64,000 nt of DNA from Rhizobium sp. TH2 (lineage in GTDB: Bacteria > Pseudomonadota > Alphaproteobacteria > Rhizobiales > Rhizobiaceae): contig NZ_CP062231.1 in NCBI RefSeq assembly GCF_024707525.1, forward strand, positions 3,596,001-3,660,000. Reading direction: 5' to 3'. Under the pieces are notes generated by a model. It was not told where the DNA came from. It saw nothing but the letters and a program-made list of their open reading frames with translations, and searched no databases. This document shows, in pieces, positions 1 to 7,545 of this stretch. Each line of letters opens with the position of its first letter. Within the stretch, counting starts at the first letter, position 1. Both the position numbers and the translations under genes were made by a program.

Positions 1-284
1 CGGCACGCGGCAATGGGCTGACGATCAAGAGCTCGAGCGACCAGACCGCGCAACATGTATTGAAGGGCTATCTCAGCGCCTTCAGCGATGGCGACAAGGT
101 AACAGTCGTCTATGTCTGGGATGTGCTCGACAATGCCGGTGGCCGGCTGCATCGCATCCAGGGGCAGGCAAACGTGACCGGTGGGGGCGGCGACGCCTGG
201 GCTTCGGTCCCCGCGACCGTCATGCAGGAGATCGGCGTCAACACGATCGCCGAATATATGAAATGGAAACAGACGCAGGGCTGA
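1..284 (+). CDS. C-terminal part of an unrecognised protein (5' end outside window)
   Basis: The reading frame is open from base 3 to the TGA at 282-284, so the gene begins before the window. About 93 residues are visible. They contain a short beta-rich segment (VTVVYVWDVLDNAGGRLHRI) and a helical end near VMQEIGVNTIAEYMKWKQTQG minus the last residue. The stop lies 125 bp before prs. I do not recognise the family. A TTG at 60 could be read as a start, but the frame stays open upstream with sensible residues, so a truncated longer gene is more likely. It may be a secreted or lipid-anchored protein, but the N-terminus needed to judge this is missing. Confidence 0.6.
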   Translation, partial: ARGNGLTIKSSSDQTAQHVLKGYLSAFSDGDKVTVVYVWDVLDNAGGRLHRIQGQANVTGGGGDAWASVPATVMQEIGVNTIAEYMKWKQTQG

Positions 285-348
285 GCGCGCAAACTGCGAC
301 CATTCGCACCTCATCGACGTTTCCCAACAGGAAAATCCGGCTATCCCC

Positions 349-376
349 TTGCAATCACGGTGCAGCGCGGTATTAG
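349..376 (+). promoter_or_regulatory. Putative housekeeping promoter of prs
   Basis: TTGCAA at 349-354 and TATTAG at 371-376 are separated by 16 bp and lie 33 bp before the prs start codon. Both hexamers are close to sigma-70 consensus. This is a sequence match only. Confidence 0.4.
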
Positions 377-409
377 AGCGCCATCCTGCATGAAATCAGG
401 CGGACCCAC

Positions 410-1345
410 ATGAAGGTATTTTCTGGTAATTCCAACCGGCAGTTGGCCGAGGCCATCTGTGCGTACCTGAAGGTACCGCTTGGAAAGGCCAGCGTCCGGC
501 GCTTCGCCGATCAGGAAATCTTCGTCGAAATCCAGGAAAACGTGCGCGGTGAGGATATCTTCCTCATCCAGTCGACATCCTACCCGGCCAACGACAACCT
601 GATGGAACTGTTGATCATGATCGACGCAATGCGCCGGTCCTCGGCAAAGCGCATCACCGCGGTCATCCCCTATTTCGGCTACGCCCGGCAGGATCGCCGC
701 GCGTCGGGCCGCACGCCGATCTCGGCCAAGCTGGTCGCCAATCTTATCACCGAAGCCGGCGCCGATCGCGTGCTCACGCTCGATTTGCACGCAGGTCAGA
801 TCCAGGGCTTCTTCGATATTCCGACCGATAATCTCTTCGCCGTGCCGATTCTGACCCGCGACATCAAGGCGACCTATGACCTTGATAACGTCGTGGTTGT
901 TTCACCGGATGTTGGCGGCGTGGTGCGCGCCCGGGCGCTTGCCAAGCGCCTCAACGACCGTAACCTGGCCATCGTCGACAAACGTCGCGAACGCGCCGGA
1001 GAGTCCGAAGTCATGAACATCGTCGGCGACGTCGAGGGCAAGGACTGTCTGCTGATCGACGACATCGTCGACTCCGGCGGCACGCTTTGCAACGCCGCCG
1101 ACGCGCTGCTGGCACAAGGTGCTGCCAGCGTCACGGCCTATATCACGCATGGTGTTCTTTCGGGCGGCGCCGTCGATCGCGTCGCCTCGTCGCAGCTGCG
1201 TGAACTCGTCACCACCGACTCTATTCAGCCCCCGACCCGGGTTCTCTCCGCCCGCAACATACGCGTCATCAGCACCGCGCCTCTCATCGGCGAGGCAATC
1301 AATCGCACAAGCCTTGAAGAATCGGTCTCAAGCCTGTTTGATTGA
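410..1345 (+). CDS. prs: Ribose-phosphate pyrophosphokinase
   Basis: Makes PRPP from ribose 5-phosphate and ATP in the cytoplasm, feeding purine, pyrimidine, histidine, tryptophan and NAD synthesis. The 311 residues match the usual length of about 310-320. Visible signatures are the ATP-binding RQDRR at 93-97, LHAGQ at 126-130, the flexible catalytic loop starting at K191-R192-R193, and the PRPP-binding DDIVDSGGT at 217-225. The ATG at 410 follows GGCGGA and gives the normal MKVFSGNSN start. It stands alone with its own putative promoter. The apt gene, which consumes PRPP, lies about 24 kb away in the same window. Confidence 0.97.
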   Translation: MKVFSGNSNRQLAEAICAYLKVPLGKASVRRFADQEIFVEIQENVRGEDIFLIQSTSYPANDNLMELLIMIDAMRRSSAKRITAVIPYFGYARQDRRASGRTPISAKLVANLITEAGADRVLTLDLHAGQIQGFFDIPTDNLFAVPILTRDIKATYDLDNVVVVSPDVGGVVRARALAKRLNDRNLAIVDKRRERAGESEVMNIVGDVEGKDCLLIDDIVDSGGTLCNAADALLAQGAASVTAYITHGVLSGGAVDRVASSQLRELVTTDSIQPPTRVLSARNIRVISTAPLIGEAINRTSLEESVSSLFD

Positions 1346-1378
1346 TCCTGGCGTCGACGACAGCGCCGGGAGGTACCT

Positions 1379-2239
1379 TTGGCGCTCAGCAGAGACGAAA
1401 TCTTCCTTCACCCTGAACTGCATGCCCATATCAAAGTTCAGTCCGCGTCTCTGGTGGGAATGTTCCAGCAGGATGCCCGGCTGGCGGCGGTGTTCGCCAC
1501 CCAGCAGCGCTGGCTGATGTCCCATGTCGGGCTTGCACTCTATTTCCGTGGTATGACAAGCGGCGGCCGCACAGGCCTTCACATCACGACCTTCCTGCAG
1601 ACAGTCGATAACGCGCACATCGCGAGCCGGAATACGGCCGATTCCTATCTCAAGGAAATGATCAAGTACAAGTATGTGGAAATGCTTCCCTCGCCGGAGG
1701 ACAAGCGCCTCCGCCCGCTGGCACCGGCACCGCATGTGCTGATGGCGATCACCGGATGGCTACGCATTCACCTGGCGAACCTCGACAGCCTTGTGGGCGG
1801 TGAGCGCCTTGCAAATTTCGACCGGGACCCGTCCGTGATCGCGCAAATGCAGCCGATCATCTCCGACGGCTTGGTCACCGCGCGCGCGGTCCGCCATCCC
1901 GAGAAGACGTTTTCGCTCTTCACCTGGCTCGACAATGGCGGCCTCGTGATGGATTGGGTGATCACCAATATGGAGAACGCCCCGATGTCGGCCGAGCGGG
2001 TCGCGGTCGGCAACGTGTCGACGGTGGAAACGGCGCACCGGCTCAACCTCTCCCGCACCCATCTCGCCCGCAAGCTGCGCGAGGCGGAAAGCATGGGCTC
2101 GATCGGCTGGGAGGGCCGCCGAGGACATTCCGTGATGTGGGTCTCCCGCGGCTTCCGCGAGGAATATGCCGGCGCCCAGGCCGCCAAGCTCTCGATCGTC
2201 GATCACGCCTGCGAGGCCGTGTTCGGCACGAATAGCTAG
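1379..2239 (+). CDS. Winged-helix/MarR-like DNA-binding protein of unknown role
   Basis: A 286-residue protein starting at a TTG at 1379, chosen because GGGAGG lies 5 bases upstream. Two regions look like winged-helix folds. The N-terminal part (about 60-115) has the ITTFLQTVDNA and NTADSYLKEMIKY pattern of a regulator helix-turn-helix. The C-terminal part (about 205-265) reads TVETAHRLNLSRTHLARKLR followed by a wing-like hairpin. No membrane segment or catalytic motif is visible. It lies 33 bp after prs on the same strand, so some co-transcription is possible. Target genes cannot be inferred. It runs convergent with the GAF-Fis regulator, with 14 bp between the two stops. Confidence 0.7.
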   Translation: MALSRDEIFLHPELHAHIKVQSASLVGMFQQDARLAAVFATQQRWLMSHVGLALYFRGMTSGGRTGLHITTFLQTVDNAHIASRNTADSYLKEMIKYKYVEMLPSPEDKRLRPLAPAPHVLMAITGWLRIHLANLDSLVGGERLANFDRDPSVIAQMQPIISDGLVTARAVRHPEKTFSLFTWLDNGGLVMDWVITNMENAPMSAERVAVGNVSTVETAHRLNLSRTHLARKLREAESMGSIGWEGRRGHSVMWVSRGFREEYAGAQAAKLSIVDHACEAVFGTNS

Positions 2240-2253
2240 AGCCTCGGGATCAA

Positions 2254-3216
2254 TCACCCGTGCATGCCGAGCCGGTTGATCTTCCGGTGCAGCGTGGCAC
2301 GGCTGATGCCGAGCATCTGCGCCGTCAGCGACACATTGTTGTTGTTGCGTGAGAGCGCCCGGCGAAGTGCCGCCCGTTCCGCCTCCAGCAGATCCCTGCC
2401 CTCGGCATCGAGATGCTCATGCAGAAGATCGGCCGCCGGCATGCCGCTGTCGATCATGTGGTCGTCGAGCTTGAGCGCCAGCCGTGCCGCCCGGGTCGCG
2501 CCCAGCACCATGTCGTCGCGGTCCACCGCCAGCAGAGCAGAGCCCGCATGCGACGAGGACTGGACGAGCACGATGCGCGCATCCTTGTAGGCGCGCCGGA
2601 AGAGATTGATCTCGATGCGGGCGGCCGAATCCCTCACCGCCTGGGCAAGCATGGGCATGACCATCTCGGTCGCATCGCGGCGCGCGGTGGAGATGTCGAT
2701 CGCGGCCACGATCCGACCCTTGTGGTCGCGCACGGGCGCGGACGCACAGGACAGGCCGATATTGGCGGAGAGGAAGTGCTGGTCGCGGAACACGGTCACC
2801 ATCCGGCCCTCGGCAAGTGCGGTACCGATGCCATTGGTGCCGACGCTCGCCTCGCTCCAGAGCGCGCCCATCCACAGGCCCAGATCCTTGAATTCCTTGT
2901 CTTCGGAGGCAACGCCCCGGCGGTCGAGCACCACGCCTTCGCTATCGGTGAACACGAGACAGCAGCCGGCCTTGCCGACCATGCCGAACAGCCAGTCGAG
3001 TTCAGGCGACGCCTCTTCGACGACATGGCCGGAACGGCCGAGCACGTCCTGGAATTCGGCATCCATCAGCCGCACGGGCGGATGCGCCACCTCAGGCGCA
3101 AGCCCATGCCTGGTCAGACATCGCCGCCAGGACGCCGTAATCGGCGAGGCTGCCGGTCCGGATTTCTCGTTGGCCAGAGCATAGACCCTGTCCGCATGCT
3201 GGTTCTCTTCAAGCAT
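2254..3216 (-). CDS. GAF domain / Fis-type HTH regulator lacking an AAA+ domain
   Basis: A 320-residue cytoplasmic regulator resembling the sensory and DNA-binding ends of AcoR-type activators. The N-terminal part has SWRRC and a GAF-like region with the typical SVGTNGIGTAL stretch and IVAAIDIS. The C-terminus is a Fis-type helix-turn-helix (ALSRNNNNVSLTAQMLGISR, then ATLHRKI). The central sigma-54 AAA+ domain (Walker A, GAFTGA) is absent, and the length leaves no room for it. The ATG at 3216 is preferred over upstream starts because GGGAGGAG sits 3-4 bases before it. In related genomes such proteins often sit beside aldehyde dehydrogenase genes. None is visible here, so the target is unknown. 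Confidence 0.8.
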   Translation of the reverse strand: MLEENQHADRVYALANEKSGPAASPITASWRRCLTRHGLAPEVAHPPVRLMDAEFQDVLGRSGHVVEEASPELDWLFGMVGKAGCCLVFTDSEGVVLDRRGVASEDKEFKDLGLWMGALWSEASVGTNGIGTALAEGRMVTVFRDQHFLSANIGLSCASAPVRDHKGRIVAAIDISTARRDATEMVMPMLAQAVRDSAARIEINLFRRAYKDARIVLVQSSSHAGSALLAVDRDDMVLGATRAARLALKLDDHMIDSGMPAADLLHEHLDAEGRDLLEAERAALRRALSRNNNNVSLTAQMLGISRATLHRKINRLGMHG

Positions 3217-3407
3217 TCGCTCCTCCCAAAGCATCGTGCTCGCATTCCGCACCACGACCATAACACGGCGCGACCGCATTGGTAGCTGGCATTTGGTCGA
3301 ATTCACCCTGCATATATTAGTCAATCCGCCTTGAGGCACGAGAGCCATCCGGGCCTCGCAGCGATAGCTGCGAAGGCGTGTGACGCATTATTGCGACGCG
3401 CTTTAGA

Positions 3408-4841
3408 TCACACCGGCAGCGGCTGGCCATTGATGGTGATCTTGCCGCGCTCGTCCACCTTCACATTCCACAGCATGGAGCCGTCCGGCTGGGTCTTGCC
3501 AAGGCCCTTTGCCATCAGTGCGAAGAATGACGCCTGCCCGAAGATCGGCACCGTCTTGGAATTGTCCTGCAGGAACTTCACCGTCTTGTCGAAGTCCTTC
3601 GCGGTGATCGTCAGATCGGCTTCGGACTGATCGTCATCTCGGCCTGGCCGCATAAACAGCGAGCCTTCAAGGCTGAAGTCGTAAACTTCGGAACGGGCAT
3701 AGGTGTTGGAAAACTGCATGGTGACCCGCCCGTCCGGCAGCATCACTTTGCGTATGTCGGTGTCACGCGTGGCCATGTCTGGCTTCGAAAGCGCCTCCCA
3801 GACCGGCTCGAATTTGAAGCCGAAGTAGCGCGCGTGAACCGCCATCTCCTTGGGCAGCGCCTTTTCCAGACCCGCCGGCCAGAAGCCCGGTGTGACAGAA
3901 GGATTATAGGCGGTCGCGCCAAACACAACGGCGCCATCCTTGGCCATGTCCTCGAAAGACCAGTCATAAGCCAGCTTTTCGACCATGAAGGTTTTGCCGG
4001 AAGAGTTTATCCTGACACCGGAAATCATTGTCTTTCCGCCGAAACCATCGACGAACGGCTTGTGCGTGCCGACGATCGACGAAAGCTCCTTGAGTTCTTC
4101 CGGCTTGAGAGACTTGATATCCTGTGGCCTGCCCTCGACGCGCCAGAAGGCCATCAACTTGGCAATGCCCGCAACATCGAAGCTCCTGGCGCTCAACTGG
4201 CCTTCGAGCGTTTCGCCGGTGATCTTGACCTCAGGATTGGGGAATGTGCCGAATGTCTGCGCAAGCCCGCTGCCGGCATAGTCGGACACGACATCCAGCA
4301 CACCGGCCCTCACGTCCGTGGACCGCATCTTCACGGAGAGGTCCTTGATGCCCGCCTTGATCGTATCCTGGCTCGAACGCATCGTGGACATCACGTCCTT
4401 CACCGAAATATCGGCTTCGCGAACGAAGGGAATGCGCGGGTCGAATTTGCCCTTGTCCCGGAGCTCGCCGATAGACAGCTGGAAGGCGCTTGTCCGGTTC
4501 GCGGCCAGCAGTTCGGTCGCGAGCTTGAAGCTGCCCTGGGTGGAAAAATCCCATAGCCCATCGGCGCCTGATGTGAGCGCGTGAACGATGGGCGTCACTT
4601 CCTTGACCGTCCAGGGCGCGGTGCTTTTTGCCAGCAGTCCGGCGAGATCAAGCGTCACATCGAAATGATCGCTCGAAGGCGCCACCGTCACCGCGCCGGC
4701 CTTTCTCATCGCCGCCGGCAGCGACGAGGAGATTGCGCCCTCGATCCGCTTGGCCTCCGGTTCGCTGATCTCGGCGGCGAATGAAGCTAGTGGCACTAGC
4801 GCGACAGTGAAGCCAAGGACATTGCGAAGGGCTGCGTTCAT
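3408..4841 (-). CDS. Exported protein, paralogue of the adjacent upstream gene
   Basis: A 477-residue protein with a clear Sec signal peptide (MNAALRNVLGFTVALVPLAS, cleavage after FAA). The ATG at 4841 is chosen because AGGAGA precedes it and because it places the signal at the N-terminus. The mature part is beta-rich with no transmembrane segment, so a periplasmic or envelope location is inferred. It is clearly paralogous to the gene at 4983-6431: both end with a matching block containing LQDN, FGQASF, WNVK and INGQ. Their order and shared strand suggest tandem duplication. I cannot name the family with certainty; DUF2125-like is one possibility. No catalytic motif is visible. Confidence 0.75.
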   Translation of the reverse strand: MNAALRNVLGFTVALVPLASFAAEISEPEAKRIEGAISSSLPAAMRKAGAVTVAPSSDHFDVTLDLAGLLAKSTAPWTVKEVTPIVHALTSGADGLWDFSTQGSFKLATELLAANRTSAFQLSIGELRDKGKFDPRIPFVREADISVKDVMSTMRSSQDTIKAGIKDLSVKMRSTDVRAGVLDVVSDYAGSGLAQTFGTFPNPEVKITGETLEGQLSARSFDVAGIAKLMAFWRVEGRPQDIKSLKPEELKELSSIVGTHKPFVDGFGGKTMISGVRINSSGKTFMVEKLAYDWSFEDMAKDGAVVFGATAYNPSVTPGFWPAGLEKALPKEMAVHARYFGFKFEPVWEALSKPDMATRDTDIRKVMLPDGRVTMQFSNTYARSEVYDFSLEGSLFMRPGRDDDQSEADLTITAKDFDKTVKFLQDNSKTVPIFGQASFFALMAKGLGKTQPDGSMLWNVKVDERGKITINGQPLPV

Positions 4842-4931
4842 ACGAAAGACTCTCCTGTGAAGCTGGCGATCACTAACGTTGCTATTTGCGGGCAAGTTAA
4901 GGCAGCGTCAACGGCCCTGACGGTGCAAACG

Positions 4932-4957
4932 AAAACGCCGGACTCGTGGCCCGGCGT
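4932..4957 (-). terminator. Rho-independent terminator of the 4983-6431 gene
   Basis: On the minus strand ACGCCGG pairs with CCGGCGT (arms 4951-4957 and 4935-4941) around a 9-base loop. It is followed by TTTTCGTTT, and lies 26 bp after the stop codon at 4983. It separates the two paralogous genes, so the downstream copy probably has its own promoter. Confidence 0.75.
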
Positions 4958-4982
4958 CCGTTGGATCAGTTCGACATGAAGA

Positions 4983-6431
4983 TCAGATCTTCATTTCCTG
5001 ACCATTGATCATCACCTTGCCCGTTTCGTCCAGCTTGACGTTCCAGACAGTCGTATCACCCTCGGCCTTGCCGAAGCCCTTCATCATCAGCACCATGAAC
5101 GAGGCCTGGCCGAACTCCGGCACCTTGCTCGCATTGTCCTGAAGGTACTTGATCGTCTTGTCGAGGTCGCGCGCGGTGATCGTTACATCGACGACCGGCT
5201 TGCTGCTGTCGTCGGGATTGACCTGCATGTTGCCGGCCAGCGAGACGTCATAGACGGCGTTCTTGGCAAACACGTCCGTGAACTCGATATGCATCTTGCC
5301 ATCGGGCAGAACGATCTTGCTGATCGCGTCGGACTGTTCCGGGGTCAACGGCTCCGGCTTGGTGAAGTCCGCATGCTCGACCATGTAATTCACGACGCCT
5401 TCGAGATCGAGATTGCTGATCGCCACGGCGAAATTGGCGGATTCGGGCACCGCGCCTTCCGTCCCCGGCGGCAACAGGCTCACCGGAATGACCGGCTTGG
5501 TCATGCCCATGTTGAAGCGGGCGCTCGCATCCTTCTTGAGGCCGGTGAAACCGATGCCATAGGTGAAGCTTTCGACCGAAACGTCGATGCCCTGGGCGCT
5601 GACCTTGACACCGTCGAACTTGAGCTGTTCGTCGAACTTGTCGGTGAAGGGAACGTTGGCCTTGATCAGCGTCTTGAGCTTGTCGGCCTGGGCTTGGTCA
5701 AGCTTCTGCACGTCGGCCTTGACGAGGTCGAGCCCGAAGACGAGCAGATCGCGCAAGGCGTTGATGCCGAGGCGCTTGGCCTCGATCGTACCGGTCATGG
5801 AGTTGGCGGAGATGACGACATTGTTGGTCTTGTCGAGGATCGTCTCGGTCAGATTACCCATGGCCATCGTGCCGGACAGATCGACGATGCCCTCGGCAAC
5901 CTTCTCGCCCTTCATGTCGGCGGACATCGTGTCCATCGACATGTCGATATTGGCCTCACCGCCCGTCGTGGTCATCTTGACCTTGTCGATGCTGTACTTG
6001 CCTGTCGTGAAATAGCTGATCGACGGGTCGAACACGCCGTCGAACACCATCCTGTCGATCTTGTAGGTAAAATCCTGCTTCTTGCCCTCGGCGGTAAAGC
6101 TGCCGTTGACGTCGAAATTGTCGTTGACTTCGACCTTCCACATGCCGCCGTCCTGCGGCGTCAGGTAATGAACGAACGGCTTGAGGCCGTTGATCGTGAA
6201 CACGTCCTTCTTGACGTCCTTCAGGAGCGGCATCAGATCGACGGAAAGTTCGTAGCGATTGGCGGCGGGCGTGACCTTGAGGAAGCCGGTATCGACAATG
6301 TCCTTCGGCAGATAGTAGGTCAGTTTTTCCTTGATCTGGTCGGCGCCGGCCTGGTCGATTTCCGCTGCCTGCGCATGAAAAGGTAGAATGATCGCGAGCG
6401 TCGCGACGGTGGAAAGAAGCGCCTTGCGCAT
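4983..6431 (-). CDS. Exported protein, paralogue of the adjacent downstream gene
   Basis: A 482-residue protein with a signal peptide (MRKALLSTVATLAIILPFHA, cleavage after QAA). GGAGG lies 7 bases before the ATG at 6431. The mature chain is acidic and beta-rich, with repeated short motifs such as KVKMTT, GTMAMGN and GTIEAKRL that suggest stacked beta strands, and no transmembrane helix. The last 60 residues align closely with the neighbour at 3408-4841 (LDKTIKYLQDN, FGQASFMVLMMKGFGK, MINGQ). It is followed by its own terminator. The family was not identified with confidence. A periplasmic or outer-membrane-associated role is inferred from the signal peptide only. Confidence 0.75.
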   Translation of the reverse strand: MRKALLSTVATLAIILPFHAQAAEIDQAGADQIKEKLTYYLPKDIVDTGFLKVTPAANRYELSVDLMPLLKDVKKDVFTINGLKPFVHYLTPQDGGMWKVEVNDNFDVNGSFTAEGKKQDFTYKIDRMVFDGVFDPSISYFTTGKYSIDKVKMTTTGGEANIDMSMDTMSADMKGEKVAEGIVDLSGTMAMGNLTETILDKTNNVVISANSMTGTIEAKRLGINALRDLLVFGLDLVKADVQKLDQAQADKLKTLIKANVPFTDKFDEQLKFDGVKVSAQGIDVSVESFTYGIGFTGLKKDASARFNMGMTKPVIPVSLLPPGTEGAVPESANFAVAISNLDLEGVVNYMVEHADFTKPEPLTPEQSDAISKIVLPDGKMHIEFTDVFAKNAVYDVSLAGNMQVNPDDSSKPVVDVTITARDLDKTIKYLQDNASKVPEFGQASFMVLMMKGFGKAEGDTTVWNVKLDETGKVMINGQEMKI

Positions 6432-6717
6432 GATTGGACCTCCAGGTGCCTGTCCGGCTTATGATTTGTTCGACGGGAGATTGCCCCGACGATCCGGCCC
6501 CGTCAATGCCGCATCTGGGTGAGGCGGATACCACAGGAACGGTTGACCCGGCTGGGAAATTCGCGGACATGGCGCCTTGCATTCCCGGAACATCTGGTCT
6601 ATGAGCCCGCATCCGCCCAGACACCCTTGGAGGCACGGCGGAGGTATGTCTATGGCATGCCGGTTCCCAGTGTCATCTGATACTGAGAATTCTCCATAAC
6701 ACTTGAAAGGAATAGCC

Positions 6718-7332
6718 ATGAGCCACGATACTTACGAGCTCAAGGCCGAGCTGCGCGAACGGGTTGGTAAGGGGTCCTCCCGTGAACTTCGCCGCAAAGG
6801 CCTTATTCCTGCGGTCATCTATGGTGACAAGCAGGAACCTGTTGCCATTTCCCTGCCCAGCAAGGAAGTGACACTGAAGATCCACTCCGGCGGTTTCATG
6901 ACCACCGTTGCCACCATCGATGTCGATGGCAAGAAGATTTCGGTTCTGCCGAAGGATTACCAGCTGGATCCCGTCCGCGACTTCACGATGCATGTCGATT
7001 TCCTGCGCGTGGGTGCCAACACCCAGGTGAATGTCGAAGTGCCCGTGCATTTCATCAACGAAGCGAAGTCGCCCGGCATCAAGATCGGCGGCGTTCTCAA
7101 CATCGTTCGCCACGAAGTCGAGCTGCATTGCCCGGCCGATTCCATCCCCGAATTCCTCACGGCCGACCTCTCGGGCCTGAAGATCGGCGACGGCATCCAC
7201 ATCTCGAACATCAAGCTGCCGCAGGGCGTCACGCCCGTGATCGGCGACCGTGACTTCACCATCGCAACGATCGTCTCGCCGGCTGGCGGCACGACGGGCG
7301 AAGAAGAAGCGACCCCGGCAGCCGAAGGCTGA
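6718..7332 (+). CDS. rplY: 50S ribosomal protein L25/general stress protein Ctc
   Basis: A 204-residue L25 of the long (Ctc/TL5) type, which binds 5S rRNA in the large subunit. The N-terminal L25 domain (about 1-95) opens with [20 protein letters not shown]. The C-terminal beta domain (about 100-185) contains VPVHFINE and IHISNIKLP, and the tail is short and acidic. The ATG at 6718 follows AAAGGAA. An upstream in-frame TTG at 6703 is rejected because it lies within the ribosome binding site. In many alphaproteobacteria rplY is followed directly by pth. Here two signalling genes lie between them. Confidence 0.95.
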   Translation: MSHDTYELKAELRERVGKGSSRELRRKGLIPAVIYGDKQEPVAISLPSKEVTLKIHSGGFMTTVATIDVDGKKISVLPKDYQLDPVRDFTMHVDFLRVGANTQVNVEVPVHFINEAKSPGIKIGGVLNIVRHEVELHCPADSIPEFLTADLSGLKIGDGIHISNIKLPQGVTPVIGDRDFTIATIVSPAGGTTGEEEATPAAEG

Positions 7333-7373
7333 TCCGCGGCTGGACATTGTCCGGCCACATCGCATGCATTCTC

Positions 7374-7410
7374 AGCCGCTCGGCCCCTGGGTCGGGCGGC
7401 TTTGCCGTTT
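7374..7410 (+). terminator. Rho-independent terminator after rplY
   Basis: AGCCGC at 7374-7379 pairs with GCGGCT ending at 7401, with further GC pairing inside. It is followed by TTTGCCGTTTT. It lies 42 bp after the rplY stop and separates it from the GGDEF-EAL gene. Confidence 0.6.
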
Positions 7411-7545
7411 TAGCGGTTCGAGATTTAGCGACATCTTAAGACTCGCACGCCTATAGTCACTGCCGCGAAACCCGGAGATCCGTAGCGTGAGTATCGTCAT
7501 TTCGGTGCTCGGCGAGCGATTGGTAGAGAGTGAGACGGCGCCCAC

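Noticed and set aside
5289..6386. Plus-strand ORF of 365 codons opposite the exported protein
   Set aside because: Antisense shadow of the gene at 4983-6431, with His/Arg/Asp/Gly-rich composition and no recognisable domain.
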